From assembly GCF_000344135.1 (NCBI RefSeq), contig NZ_BAOP01000005.1:143624-207623 (forward strand): a stretch of DNA of 64,000 nt, in the 5' to 3' direction. Source of the DNA: Gordonia malaquae NBRC 108250. GTDB lineage: Bacteria; Actinomycetota; Actinomycetes; Mycobacteriales; Mycobacteriaceae. A program made the translations under genes and the position numbers. The notes under the pieces were generated by a model, which saw only the letters and a program-made list of their open reading frames with translations, was not told the origin of the DNA and did no database searches. Of this stretch, positions 35,821 through 44,705 are shown one piece after another (position 1 is the first letter of the stretch; every line of letters begins with the position of its first letter).

Positions 35821-36192
35821 ATGAGTTCCCGGGACGACTACGACGGCGAGTACGACCTCGACGAGAGTGATCAGCTGCAGCCTGAGGACACTCTTGACGA
35901 CGCCGAGGTCGGTGACATCCTCGACCGCGGCTACTCGCCGCCCGACTACGCGCCCGGGAACCACGAGCACGAGACTCTGGATTCGCGGCTGGCCGAAGAG
36001 GAACCGGATGTCGCTGCGAACGATGACGACGCGGACCCGGACTTTCCGGAACAGGCTGAATGTGGGAACTCACGTGCGGGCCGGATCGTCGCATCCGACA
36101 TCGCGGGCGACTCCGACGTCTTCGGTCGTGACGCAGGCGTCGACGGTGCAGGTGCTTCGGCCGAAGAGGCCGCCATGCACATCATCGACTGA
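35821..36192 (+). CDS. DUF5709 acidic protein
   Basis: 123 residues, very acidic in the first 90 (many Asp/Glu; YDGEYDLDESDQLQPEDT), with the GYSPPDYAPG motif of the DUF5709 family found in actinobacteria. No signal peptide or helix. Function unknown. Confidence 0.65.
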   Translation: MSSRDDYDGEYDLDESDQLQPEDTLDDAEVGDILDRGYSPPDYAPGNHEHETLDSRLAEEEPDVAANDDDADPDFPEQAECGNSRAGRIVASDIAGDSDVFGRDAGVDGAGASAEEAAMHIID

Positions 36193-36214
36193 CGATTTCG
36201 ATACGGTTCTCGGC

Positions 36215-36763
36215 ATGGACCGTGACCGGATGGTGGAAGTCGGCGTCGCGCTGGTGTCGCGATTCGGGGCGAAGGCGCTCAGCCTGACGTCGGTGGCGCG
36301 GCATGCCGGGGTGGCGCGCGCCACGGCTTACCGGATGTTCGGCGGCCGCGAGGCGCTCGTCTCGGCCATCGTCTCTCATGAGCGCGAGCGCCTGCGGGTG
36401 GAACTCACAGGCTGGGCCGCCGACGAACCTGATGTCGCAGAGCGAGTGCGCAAACGGGTGATCGGCTCGCTCGGCTACATCCGCGACCACCAGGCGCTGC
36501 AGTACGTTCTGCGGAACGAGCCCGAAGAAGTCGTCCGATCTCTCGTGACCGTCGAAGGCGCGGGCGGACCGTCGCTGATCGATTTGATCGTCGACTCGGC
36601 GATGGAAGATATTACCGACGACGAAGCCGCCGTCATTCATCCCAACCCGCGTGCGGGGATCGAGTACATGGTCCGGACCGTGTACTCGTGCATGCTCGTC
36701 CCGTCGTCGTCGATGAGCGACGAGGAGATCGCCGACATGGTGGTGCGCGCCGTCATCCGCTGA
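36215..36763 (+). CDS. TetR family transcriptional regulator
   Basis: 182 residues. HTH within VALVSRFGAKALSLTSVARH then VARATAYRMFGGREALVSAI. It is the second TetR gene of the window, 22 bp after the DUF5709 gene. No obvious target is divergent to it. Target unknown. Confidence 0.8.
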   Translation: MDRDRMVEVGVALVSRFGAKALSLTSVARHAGVARATAYRMFGGREALVSAIVSHERERLRVELTGWAADEPDVAERVRKRVIGSLGYIRDHQALQYVLRNEPEEVVRSLVTVEGAGGPSLIDLIVDSAMEDITDDEAAVIHPNPRAGIEYMVRTVYSCMLVPSSSMSDEEIADMVVRAVIR

Positions 36764-36768
36764 CCACT

Positions 36769-36839
36769 CGCTCGGCGGAGCGCGGCCCTCATGCTCAGGC
36801 GGAGCGCAGCCCTCTTGGTCATCGAGCGGAGTCGAGATG
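36769..36839. repeat. Dispersed GAGCGGAGTCGAG repeat cluster before pta
   Basis: Contains three related units: CTCGGCGGAGCGCGGCCCTC, CTCAGGCGGAGCGCAGCCCTC-type and TCATCGAGCGGAGTCGAGATG. The last one ends at an ATG used as an alternative pta start. Confidence 0.6.
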
Positions 36840-36857
36840 AACGCTAATGTGGAGCCC

Positions 36858-38933
36858 ATGACTGGCTCTGGCGCCCGCAGCATCTACATCGCGTCGGCCG
36901 AGGGGGACACCGGCAAGTCGACCGTCGCGTTGGGAGTGCTCGCACTGCTCGCTGCGACCGGTGGTCGCGTCGGTGTGTTCCGGCCGATCTCCCGAGCGGC
37001 GGCGGGGGAGCGTGACTACATCCTCGACCTGCTGCTGCAGTTCACATCCGTCGACGTGCCGTACGACGACTGCCTCGGCGTCACGTACGACGATGTGCAC
37101 CGCGATCCGGACGCCGCGATCGCCGACATCGTCGCGAAGTACCACGTCGTCGCCGAACAATGCGACAACGTGCTCGTGATCGGGTCGGATTACACCGACG
37201 TCGCGTCACCGTCCGAACTCGGATACAACGCGCGGATCGCCGCGAACCTGTCGGCGCCGATCATCCTCGTGGTGAAGGCCCTCGACCGTGAGCCCGCCGA
37301 GGTCAAGGCCATCGCCGAGATGCTGATGACGGACATCAAGGCCGCTCATGCGACGACTGTCGGCGTAGTCGCCAATCGATGCGACCCCGACCGGGTCGCG
37401 GCGCAGGCGAGTGCCCTGACCAGCACCGGAGTCCGCGGATGGGCGCTGCCGGAAGACCCGGTGCTGACGGCCCCGACGATGGGCGAACTGCAGACTGCCC
37501 TCGGCGCCACTCTCTACAGCGGCGACGACGCGCTGCTCGACCGTGAGGCGGTCGAGGTGATGGTCGGCGGAATGACCGTCGAACACATCCTGGAACGCCT
37601 CAGCGAGTCGATGGTGGTGATCGCGCCCGCCGACCGATCCGACGTTCTGCTCGCCCTGGTCAACGCCAACGCGGCAGAAGGCTTCCCGCGGCTGGCCGGC
37701 ATCGTCATGAACGGCGGGCTTCGACCGCACCCCATGATCGACGCGCTGGTCAAGGGGCTTCGACCGACGCTGCCGATCCTGTCGAGCGAGCACGGCACGT
37801 ACGAGACGGCGCGCATCGCGTCGCACACACGCGGGCGGATGGTGTCCGGCTCGGCGCGGAAGATCGACGCGGCGATGACACTGATGGAACGCCACGTGGC
37901 GACCACAGAGCTGATCGACGAGCTGAAACTGCACGTCGCCGAAGTGGTCACTCCCCAGATGTTCGAGTACCAGCTGATGGCGCAGGCCCGGTCGGACGTC
38001 AAGCACATCGTGCTGCCGGAGGGCGGCGACGACCGGATTCTCCGTGCCACCGACCGACTCCGCAGGCGGGGCGTCGCCGAACTGACACTGCTCGGGAACG
38101 TCGACGCGGTCCGTCGTCGTGCGAACGAACTGGGCATCGACCTGTCGGGCGTGGACGTGATCGACCCGACGACATCGGACTTGATCGACGAGTTCGCCGA
38201 TGCCTACACCGAACTCCGCAAGCACAAGGGCATGACGCGGGAGCGTGCGCTCGAGGTGGTGCGCGACGAGTCGTACTTCGGCACGATGCTGCTCCACACC
38301 GGACGTGTCGACGGCATGGTGTCGGGAGCGGTGCACACGACGGCGCAGACCATCCGACCGGCATTCGAGATCATCAAGACCGTGCCGGGTGTGTCGACGG
38401 TGTCGAGTGTGTTCTTCATGTGTCTGGCCGACAAGGTGCTCACCTACGGCGACTGCGCGATCGTGCCCGATCCGACCGCGGAGGAACTCGCGGACATCGC
38501 GATCTCGTCGGCGCGCACGGCTGCGGCGTTCGGCGTTGAACCACGGGTCGCGATGCTGTCGTACTCGACCGGAGGATCCGGTTCCGGCAAAGACGTCGAC
38601 AAGGTTCGGGAGGCGACGGCGCTTGTCCGCGAGCGGGCACCGGAAGTGCTCGTCGAAGGTCCGATCCAGTACGACGCCGCGATCGAGCCGAGCGTCGCCG
38701 CCACCAAGATGCCCGACTCGCCGGTCGCAGGCAAGGCGACGGTGCTGATCTTCCCGGACCTCAACACCGGCAACAACACGTACAAGGCCGTCCAGCGCAG
38801 CGCGAACGCCATCGCGATCGGTCCCGTTCTCCAGGGCCTCAACAAGCCGATGAACGACCTCTCGCGCGGCGCTCTCGTCTCCGACATCGTCAACACCGTC
38901 GCCATCACCGCCATCCAAGCGCAGATGATCTAG
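36858..38933 (+). CDS. pta: Phosphate acetyltransferase (long form)
   Basis: 691 residues, near the 690 of M. tuberculosis Pta. N-terminal P-loop/dethiobiotin-synthetase-like part (EGDTGKSTVALG), DRTGG middle domain (residues about 215-330), and the C-terminal phosphotransacetylase domain (LPEGGDDRILRATDRL, SGAVHTTAQTIRPAF, FPDLNTGNNTYKAVQRS). Converts acetyl-CoA and phosphate to acetyl phosphate. ATG 36858 chosen; ATG 36837 would add seven residues encoded by the repeat edge. Operon-like with ackA downstream. Confidence 0.93.
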   Translation: MTGSGARSIYIASAEGDTGKSTVALGVLALLAATGGRVGVFRPISRAAAGERDYILDLLLQFTSVDVPYDDCLGVTYDDVHRDPDAAIADIVAKYHVVAEQCDNVLVIGSDYTDVASPSELGYNARIAANLSAPIILVVKALDREPAEVKAIAEMLMTDIKAAHATTVGVVANRCDPDRVAAQASALTSTGVRGWALPEDPVLTAPTMGELQTALGATLYSGDDALLDREAVEVMVGGMTVEHILERLSESMVVIAPADRSDVLLALVNANAAEGFPRLAGIVMNGGLRPHPMIDALVKGLRPTLPILSSEHGTYETARIASHTRGRMVSGSARKIDAAMTLMERHVATTELIDELKLHVAEVVTPQMFEYQLMAQARSDVKHIVLPEGGDDRILRATDRLRRRGVAELTLLGNVDAVRRRANELGIDLSGVDVIDPTTSDLIDEFADAYTELRKHKGMTRERALEVVRDESYFGTMLLHTGRVDGMVSGAVHTTAQTIRPAFEIIKTVPGVSTVSSVFFMCLADKVLTYGDCAIVPDPTAEELADIAISSARTAAAFGVEPRVAMLSYSTGGSGSGKDVDKVREATALVRERAPEVLVEGPIQYDAAIEPSVAATKMPDSPVAGKATVLIFPDLNTGNNTYKAVQRSANAIAIGPVLQGLNKPMNDLSRGALVSDIVNTVAITAIQAQMI

Positions 38934-38949
38934 AGTGCGCCGAGCCGCC

Positions 38950-39022
38950 CCGCCTGCTCTTTCAAGCCATTCCGTCTGCTCTTCGGGCCGTCCCACCTGC
39001 TCTTCGAGCGAAGTCGAGAAGG
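38950..39022. repeat. Dispersed TCTTCGAGCG-AGTCGAG repeat between pta and ackA
   Basis: Three degenerate CTGCTCTT-CGxGC units; the last reads CTGCTCTTCGAGCGAAGTCG followed by AGAAGG, which supplies the ribosome-binding site of ackA. Confidence 0.6.
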
Positions 39023-39029
39023 AGAACTC

Positions 39030-40229
39030 ATGATCGTCGAAGGCTCGGTCCTCGTGGTGAACGCGGGGTCGTCGTCGTTGAAGTACCAGGTGTTGGATCC
39101 GGTCACCGAGGAGGTGATCGCCGACGGACTCGTTGAGCGGATCGGCGAGCCGATGTCGTCGGTGAAGCACTGGTACCGCGGTCACGATGTACGCCGCGAG
39201 GTTGCGCTGCCGGACCACGAGGCGGCGATCGCGTTGGTCCTCGACCTCTTCAAGGCAGACGGCGTCGACATCGCCGATTCAGGTCTGTCCGCTGTCGGAC
39301 ACCGTGTGGTCCACGGTGGTCGGAGCTTCTTCGCTCCCACTCTCATCACTGATGAGGTGCGGTCCGAGATCGAGCGGATCTCGCCGCTGGCGCCGCTCCA
39401 CAATCCGGCGAACCTTACCGGGATCAATGCCGTCAGCGCGTTGCTGCCCGACGTCCCGGCTGTCGCAGTCTTCGACACCGCGTTCTTCAGCGATCTCCCC
39501 GACGAGGCCGCCACGTACGCCTTGGACGCCGAGGTGGCGCGGGAGTACGCCGTGCGTCGCTACGGGTTCCACGGGACAAGCCACGAGTACGTGTCGCGGT
39601 GCGCCGCCGACTTCTTGGGGCGCGACGTCGCCGACATCAATCAGATCGTCCTGCATCTGGGCAACGGCGCGTCGGCGTCGGCTGTCCGCGGCGGGGCACC
39701 GATCGACACCACGATGGGCATGACGCCCCTTGAAGGTCTCGTGATGGGGACGCGGACGGGCGACATCGACGCAGGCATCGTCTTCCAGCTGTCACGGGTG
39801 GCGGGGATGTCGATCGAGGACATCGACACGCTGTTCAACAAGAAGTCTGGCCTGAAGGGCTTGTGCGGCGACAACGACTTCCGCTCGATTCTGGAACGTG
39901 TCGCGGAGGGGGACGATGCTGCCGAGCGCGCGTACCGCGTCTACCTGCACCGACTCCGTCGGTACATCGGCGCCTACATGATCGAGCTCGGCAAGGTCGA
40001 CGCGATCGTCTTCACCGCGGGCGTCGGCGAGAACGCCGCGCCGGTCCGTGCCGACTCTCTCGCCGGTCTCGAGAATTACGGAATCCGGATCGACGCGGAT
40101 CGGAACGCGGTCCGCTCGCCCGACCCGCGGCTGATCTCCACCGACGACTCGGCCGTCGCCGTGCTTGTGGTGCCGACGAACGAGGAACTCGCCATCGCCC
40201 GAGCAGCGGTGGGGGTCGTAAGCGCCTGA
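39030..40229 (+). CDS. ackA: Acetate kinase
   Basis: 399-residue ASKHA-fold kinase. VVNAGSSSLKYQVL start, YGFHGTSHEYV signature, and ATP-binding HLGNGASASAV. Forms acetate and ATP from acetyl phosphate and ADP, paired with pta. GAGAAGGAGAACTC directly precedes ATG 39030. Confidence 0.95.
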   Translation: MIVEGSVLVVNAGSSSLKYQVLDPVTEEVIADGLVERIGEPMSSVKHWYRGHDVRREVALPDHEAAIALVLDLFKADGVDIADSGLSAVGHRVVHGGRSFFAPTLITDEVRSEIERISPLAPLHNPANLTGINAVSALLPDVPAVAVFDTAFFSDLPDEAATYALDAEVAREYAVRRYGFHGTSHEYVSRCAADFLGRDVADINQIVLHLGNGASASAVRGGAPIDTTMGMTPLEGLVMGTRTGDIDAGIVFQLSRVAGMSIEDIDTLFNKKSGLKGLCGDNDFRSILERVAEGDDAAERAYRVYLHRLRRYIGAYMIELGKVDAIVFTAGVGENAAPVRADSLAGLENYGIRIDADRNAVRSPDPRLISTDDSAVAVLVVPTNEELAIARAAVGVVSA

Positions 40230-40245
40230 TTCGCTCCTCACGAAC

Positions 40246-40294
40246 AACTTCGGCACTCTCCACCGCGCATACCGCGGCGGAGAGTGCCGAAGTT
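40246..40294. repeat. Palindromic repeat, copy 2 (terminator after ackA)
   Basis: Arms AACTTCGGCACTCTC / GAGAGTGCCGAAGTT are identical to the outer arms of the 15121-15171 palindrome; the centre differs by a few bases. Lies between convergent genes. Confidence 0.75.
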
Positions 40295-40298
40295 CGTG

Positions 40299-40976
40299 TC
40301 AGACCCGGCTTCGGATCGCCACCGTGCGGGCGCCGACCAACGTCGCCGCGACGATCAGCACCACAGACGTGATGACCGCGACCCACGTCGCCGTCGAGAC
40401 GCCGAAGTCGGACAGGCTCGCGACCTACATGCCGACACCGGTCGCCGCAGCGCCCCCTATCGGTAGAGCGCACGCCGCTGTCTTCACCGTGGGAACGGTG
40501 GGGTCGTCGTCCGACATCCGTAGGACGCCGTAGATCGCGGCGAGCGCAAGGGCATAAGCGAGCAGCCCACAACCGGCGTAGATCGCGAGAACCGTGCCGG
40601 TGTCGGGTGCCGGCCGGACCAGTCCGCCGAACGCGACGGTGGTCGCAAGTCCTACGCCGATCCCGGCCCCGACCAGGCCGGCGACGCCGACCCGCACGAA
40701 ACAGTTGCGATCGGGGCCCCGCATCACCAGCCCGGTCAGTCGGGTCAGCACCCCCACAACGCCGCCCACGATCACGCCGACGAGGACAGGCACGGTGAAC
40801 ACTCCCTCGCCCGCCACACCGACACTGCTCGAAATGAAGTCTGCTGTTCCGTCGGCGTGGCTCGTTAGAGGTGTGTACGCGGTGAACGGATAGATGATCC
40901 GCATCGACACTGTCAGCGAGGCGGTCATCAACCCCAGGTACCCGCCGAAGAGCGCAAATCCGAATGTCTGCTTCAT
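40299..40976 (-). pseudogene. Membrane protein gene interrupted by an in-frame TAG
   Basis: From ATG 40976 the frame encodes 183 residues with five hydrophobic segments and then stops at TAG (40425-40427). The same frame continues open for 42 more codons to TGA at 40299, including another membrane segment (WVAVITSVVLIVAATLVGA) and a basic tail, exactly as expected for the missing C terminus. A single-base change would restore a 225-residue protein. Either recent pseudogene, readthrough or a sequencing error. Family not recognised. Confidence 0.65.
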
Positions 40977-41095
40977 TCGTTCATACTTGCAGCCCGCCGT
41001 GGTCGGCTCGGCGGTTCACGCATGATGCGAAGACTCCCGCTAATTGTCCGACGAATAGCGGGAAGCTACGCGGCACGCGTGAAGAAGATGCGATG

Positions 41096-41365
41096 TCAGA
41101 AGCCGGCGTATCGGTCGACCAGGCGCTTCGCGTCGAGCAGGCTCAAGCGTCGGTCCGCCTCGCGAACGCGCTTCACCGCCTCCACGCGATTCGATGAACC
41201 GGACGTCGCGGACCTGACCGACTCCGGTGTCCAATCCGCGGAAGCGGCGGTCGACGTCTCCGCTGCGGACCTGGAACGATCGTCGGTCCAGATAACCGCG
41301 ACCGTCGATGCCACCGCAAGGGCTCCGACTCCGAACGCCCCTCCTCCCGAATCCGCTGTGCCCAA
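41096..41365 (-). CDS. Possible small protein with one membrane segment
   Basis: About 89 residues with a hydrophobic stretch (FGVGALAVASTVAVIW) and a charged C-terminal helix (READRRLSLLDAKRLVDRY). Start uncertain: only TTG codons (41365 or 41374) and an internal GTG. Family not recognised; could be a shadow. Confidence 0.3.
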   Translation of the reverse strand: MGTADSGGGAFGVGALAVASTVAVIWTDDRSRSAAETSTAASADWTPESVRSATSGSSNRVEAVKRVREADRRLSLLDAKRLVDRYAGF

Positions 41366-41366
41366 T

Positions 41367-41413
41367 AAACGCAAGAACCCTGCCTTCGTTCCTCAGGCAG
41401 GGTTCTTGCGTTT
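41367..41413. terminator. Strong hairpin, original tRNA-Ser terminator displaced by the element
   Basis: AAACGCAAGAACCCTGCC and GGCAGGGTTCTTGCGTTT are perfect 18-bp arms. It directly abuts the left att copy (tRNA 3' end), in the position a tRNA-Ser terminator would have before insertion. Confidence 0.75.
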
Positions 41414-41436
41414 GGCGGAGGATAGGGGATTCGAAC
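41413..41436 (-). repeat. attL: duplicated 3' end of tRNA-Ser
   Basis: 24 bp identical to 46042-46065 (CCA, acceptor strand and part of the T-loop of tRNA-Ser on the minus strand). Beyond it the T-stem is not formed, so it is only a fragment. Confidence 0.85.
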
Positions 41437-41999
41437 TCTCGCGGGCGTAGACGCATGGCGGTACCAGGCGGGGCATGGAAACGCCGCTGACGTGCGGCGG
41501 GCCGCTGACAGCTGTCGTGTAGGTGCATCCGAGCACATCGCCATGCATCTGTGGTGTTGCATGGTTCGTTGCAAGAACTGAACGAGCGCTCCCCGATGCG
41601 ATTGGGGGTCTTCTCAGATGAGGGTGTAGGTCGGCCGGGCGCGTCGGTCCGCAGATAGACGTCGATGTCTCCCGACGACGGAGGTTCCTACGCCATCCAT
41701 CCGAAAGACCTCGACGTGTCCGACGCTACCCCGCCGGCCGGCTTCGGCCGCCCTGACCTGACCGCCTTCGCGTCTCATCCCAATCGACCCTGATCGAGTC
41801 TGCTGACCCCCTCGACGAGAACGCAGCGACATCACAGCCACCCAACCCCGACCGTCCGGGAAGCCGGGACACGTCACATGGCCTGTGCTGCGGGCGTGTC
41901 GAGTGGGTCGTCCAGGGGCGACGCAGGAGCGTCGACGCGACGTGCTCAGAGGTGGTTCCAGTCGAGCACTAGGACACCGGCTACAGGCATGGCGATAGG
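41437..41999. other. Gene-free left part of the element
   Basis: 563 bp. Holds repeat copy A (41611-41771) and otherwise no coding frame I would support. Confidence 0.5.
41611..41771 (+). repeat. 161-bp direct repeat, copy A (ISL3-like 5' remnant)
   Basis: About 155 of 161 positions identical to 43879-44039, no gaps. Ends with a short frame from GTG 41716 whose first residues are SDATPPAGFGRPDLTAFA, then leaves the similarity. Confidence 0.85.
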
Positions 42000-42941
42000 T
42001 CAGGAACGGCGTCGCTCCCTACGCAGGAGGGAGCGCAGAGTCTCGGCGTTCGCGTAGCCGACCCGTAGCGCGATCTCGGCGGAGGTGAGGTCCGTGGTTG
42101 CTGAGAGGTGCCGAGCTCGTTCGATGCGAAGCCGTTGGACGAAGCCGAGCGGAGTGAGGTTGAGCGCCGCACGGACTCGTCGTTCGAGGGTGCGCCGGCT
42201 GGTGCCGAGCGACTGCGCGACGAAGGCGACGTTGAACGGTTCGTCCAGGCGGGCGCGCACCAAGCGTTCGAACTCGACGACGATCGGGTCCTCGTGCCGG
42301 AGATGTTCGTAGGCGACGAAGGCCGCCTGCGACGGACGCTCGTCGATGACGAGGAGCTTGGCGACATGTTGGGCCAGGTCGGGGCTGATCGATCGCACGA
42401 GTGAGAGCGCGAGGTCGATGTGGGCGAACGCGGCGCCGGCGGTGACGAGGTTCCCGTCGACCACGACCATGGTGTCGAGATCGAGGGCGACGGTCGGATA
42501 GCGCTTCAGGAACTCCGGCCCCAGGAACCAGCTGGTCGTCGCCCGCCGATGATGCATCCGTCCGGTCTCGGCGACGGCGAACACGCCGGTGCACGCCGCG
42601 GCGATCCGGGTGGTCGCCTCGTCGAGGCGCCCGAGCGAGGCGATGACCGAACGAGCATCTCGGCTCTGGAGGGCGTCGTGGGTCGCGGCGGCCGTGAGGG
42701 TTCCAAGCGCAGGGACGACGACCACGTCGAACTCTGCGGACTCCGACAGCGGGTGGTCCACCGACAGGGTCATCGATGCCGTCGTGGTCACTCGCCGTTT
42801 CGGTCCGAGGATGGCGAGTTCGATCGGGTCGATCCGCGGGTCGATATCGCTGCGGGCTCCGTCGGCCACCCGCACGATGTCGATGATCGACGCGATAGCC
42901 GAACCGAAGCAGCCGTCGATCGCGATCAGTCCAATACGCAT
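42000..42941 (-). CDS. GlxA family regulator (DJ-1/PfpI-like domain plus AraC HTH)
   Basis: 313 residues. N-terminal DJ-1/PfpI-like domain (about 1-180; IGLIAIDGCFGSAIASIID, CTGVFAVAETG near the nucleophile elbow, with Cys in AAACTGVF) and C-terminal AraC/XylS HTH pair (about 215-310; VAFVAQSLGTSRRTLERRV and AEIALRVGYANAETLRSL). ATG 42941 chosen; the ORF extends 14 codons upstream. Divergent from the small monooxygenase gene, its likely target. Part of the element cargo. Confidence 0.85.
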   Translation of the reverse strand: MRIGLIAIDGCFGSAIASIIDIVRVADGARSDIDPRIDPIELAILGPKRRVTTTASMTLSVDHPLSESAEFDVVVVPALGTLTAAATHDALQSRDARSVIASLGRLDEATTRIAAACTGVFAVAETGRMHHRRATTSWFLGPEFLKRYPTVALDLDTMVVVDGNLVTAGAAFAHIDLALSLVRSISPDLAQHVAKLLVIDERPSQAAFVAYEHLRHEDPIVVEFERLVRARLDEPFNVAFVAQSLGTSRRTLERRVRAALNLTPLGFVQRLRIERARHLSATTDLTSAEIALRVGYANAETLRSLLRRERRRS

Positions 42942-43048
42942 GACGTAAACAATAGCAATACTGCCGTATACGCCACTTCCCACATGCCCTTGCTCGTCAT
43001 ACGCTGAACTCGTCCCACGAAGAACCCCGATTTCAAGGAGAGTCCCTC

Positions 43049-43360
43049 ATGTCCACACCCGCATCACTTCCGTATGCCTTCGTCGCCAAGATCGTCGCGG
43101 CCGATGGACAGCACGACGCGCTCGCCGATCTGCTCGCCGGCGCTGTCGCGCTCGCCAACGAAGAAGTAGGAACGATTGTCTGGTTCGCGGTCAGGACCCA
43201 CGCCGACACCTTCTGGATCTTCGATGCATTCCCCGACGAGGCCGCTCGCGACGCCCACGCCAACGGCGCCATCGTCGCAGCCCTGATGGCCAACCAGCAC
43301 CTCCTCGGCGCAGCACCCGAGATCCTGGCGGCCGACGTCCTCGCGTCCAAGCTCCCGTAG
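43049..43360 (+). CDS. Antibiotic biosynthesis monooxygenase (ABM) domain protein
   Basis: 103 residues of the dimeric ferredoxin-like ABM fold (LADLLAGAVALANEEVGTIVWFAVR, WIFDAFPDEAARDAHAN). Members act as cofactor-free quinone monooxygenases or detoxifying enzymes. AAGGAGAG stands 7 bp before the ATG. Divergent from the GlxA-type regulator. Confidence 0.82.
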   Translation: MSTPASLPYAFVAKIVAADGQHDALADLLAGAVALANEEVGTIVWFAVRTHADTFWIFDAFPDEAARDAHANGAIVAALMANQHLLGAAPEILAADVLASKLP

Positions 43361-43878
43361 TCCGCCAACGCACGAGACGATCGCGCCCCGCCGAGCCGTC
43401 GCGAGGTCGCGACGCAACGCCACGCTGCGTTGCCGAGCGGTGCGAGGCCTATCGGCACACGGACAGGATGCCGGCCGCGAGCGCTCAGCCGGCGAGGGGT
43501 CCGTCGCAGAGGAGAGCGACGTCGGTGTCGGGCAGAGCCGTGAGGCCAGCGCATCGCGCGACCACCAGAACCGAACCGCCCCTGCCCTGCGTTTCCGCAG
43601 GTCAGGGGCTGTTCGCCGGAGCCGCCTGTCGGAATCGAACCGACGACCTAATCACGTCGGCTTTGCGTCTATCGCCTGATGCGCCCACTGGGCGAACGAG
43701 CCGCTGACCTGCGCAAACGCCGAGCGTGTGGGACGCCGCCATCCGGTGGTGACCGACGACGACCGACCAGTACCGACCGTTTCACCGGAGCTTGCGGCGG
43801 CGTCGAAGCCGAGCAAGCTCCATTCTTTAGCTCACCGCGCCCTCCTCCTCGCCGGTCCCGTCTTCGTCGAAGACGTTT
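43361..43878. other. Region without a supported gene
   Basis: 518 bp with only short open frames, none with family features; holds the tRNA-like fragment at 43618-43662. Confidence 0.5.
43618..43662 (-). pseudogene. tRNA 3'-half fragment (possibly tRNA-Thr-like)
   Basis: Read on the minus strand: GGTC variable-loop end, T-arm GTCGG-TTCGATT-CCGAC, then acceptor strand AGGCGGC, T, and CC. No matching 5' acceptor strand (GCCGCCT) is found upstream, so it cannot be a complete tRNA. Possibly an attachment-site scar of a second element. Confidence 0.4.
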
Positions 43879-44039
43879 TTCTCAGATGCCGGTGTAGGTC
43901 GGCCGGGCGCGTCGGTCCGCAGATAGACGTCGAGGTCTCCCGACGACGGAGGTTCCTACGCCATCCATCCGAAAGACCTCGACGTGACCGACACAACCCC
44001 GCCGGCCGGCTTCGGCCGCCCTGACCTGACCGCCTTCGC
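43879..44039 (+). repeat. 161-bp direct repeat, copy B (ISL3-like 5' remnant)
   Basis: Matches 41611-41771 at 2268 bp spacing. Copies A and B flank the regulator/monooxygenase pair. Confidence 0.85.
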
Positions 44040-44230
44040 TCGACTCGACGGCCTCGGTCTGCGCGTGACCGGACAACGACTCGACGGCGAGTCGTTTGGT
44101 CTTGCCGGTGGCTCGTTGACAGATGGCGCACGTTCGGCCTTGTACGGCGTACAGGGCGGCGTACTGGGGTGCGTTGAGGCTGTACGCCGTTTCGGTGTGG
44201 CGGACGTGCTGTCGGGCGGCTACGGCACGA
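43984..44230 (+). pseudogene. N-terminal fragment of an ISL3-type transposase
   Basis: Begins at GTG 43984 and reads TDTTPPAGFGRPDLTAFARL then DGLGLRVTGQRLD, which resembles the start of actinobacterial ISL3 transposases (from memory). After that the similarity is lost or shifts frame, and no zinc-finger or DDE part follows. Runs into the 5' side of the next gene. Tentative. Confidence 0.45.
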
Positions 44231-44294
44231 ACTCACCGAACACGACGTCGTCTACTACGTCCGCGCTGCGATTACGGAAGACGGCCCGGCCCTC

Positions 44295-44705
44295 ATGGAC
44301 CTCGCGATGCGCAGGACCGACGGGGGGCCGATAACGCGCGACGATCTGCGGCGTATCCCGGCCCGTCGACTAGCTGCCGCGGCCGCGCATGTTCACGTGA
44401 ACGACCGCGATAACCACGCTCCCGGCGTCGGACTACCGGACCTGACTGCGACCGAGCTTGTGGAGGCGCCGGATGACGCGCCCAAGCGAACGCGCGGACG
44501 CCCCCGCCGAAGCCCCTCAGAGCTGATGGAGGTCGCGCGGATCGCAGAGGAGGCACGCGGGGCCGGGATGCCGATGCACAAGGCTGTCGCGGCACGGTTG
44601 CACGTAAGTGAAAGCACGGCCCGACGGGCGATACAACAAGCGACTGACGCTGGATACCGGAGACGCACGAAGCCAAGTCAGAAACCACAAGGAGGAGAGC
44701 GGTGA
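44295..44705 (+). CDS. Putative HTH DNA-binding protein upstream of the integrase
   Basis: 136 residues with a basic linker (KRTRGRPRRSP) and a C-terminal HTH (AVAARLHVSESTARRAIQQA). Stop overlaps the integrase GTG by 4 bases, so the two are coupled; it may be the excisionase/directionality or replication-control factor. The same frame is open 40 codons further upstream (HDVVYYVRAAITEDGPAL) without any start codon, suggesting that the real gene has lost its 5' end in the rearrangement. Confidence 0.6.
   Translation: MDLAMRRTDGGPITRDDLRRIPARRLAAAAAHVHVNDRDNHAPGVGLPDLTATELVEAPDDAPKRTRGRPRRSPSELMEVARIAEEARGAGMPMHKAVAARLHVSESTARRAIQQATDAGYRRRTKPSQKPQGGER

Noticed and set aside
41413..41480. A second tRNA-Ser gene
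   Set aside because: Only the 3' 24 bp match; the T-stem and all upstream arms are missing, so it is an attL fragment.
43440..43707. Two 79-codon frames near the tRNA fragment
   Set aside because: They translate the tRNA-like fragment (NRTDD-type peptide typical of tRNA overlap) and have no start signal.
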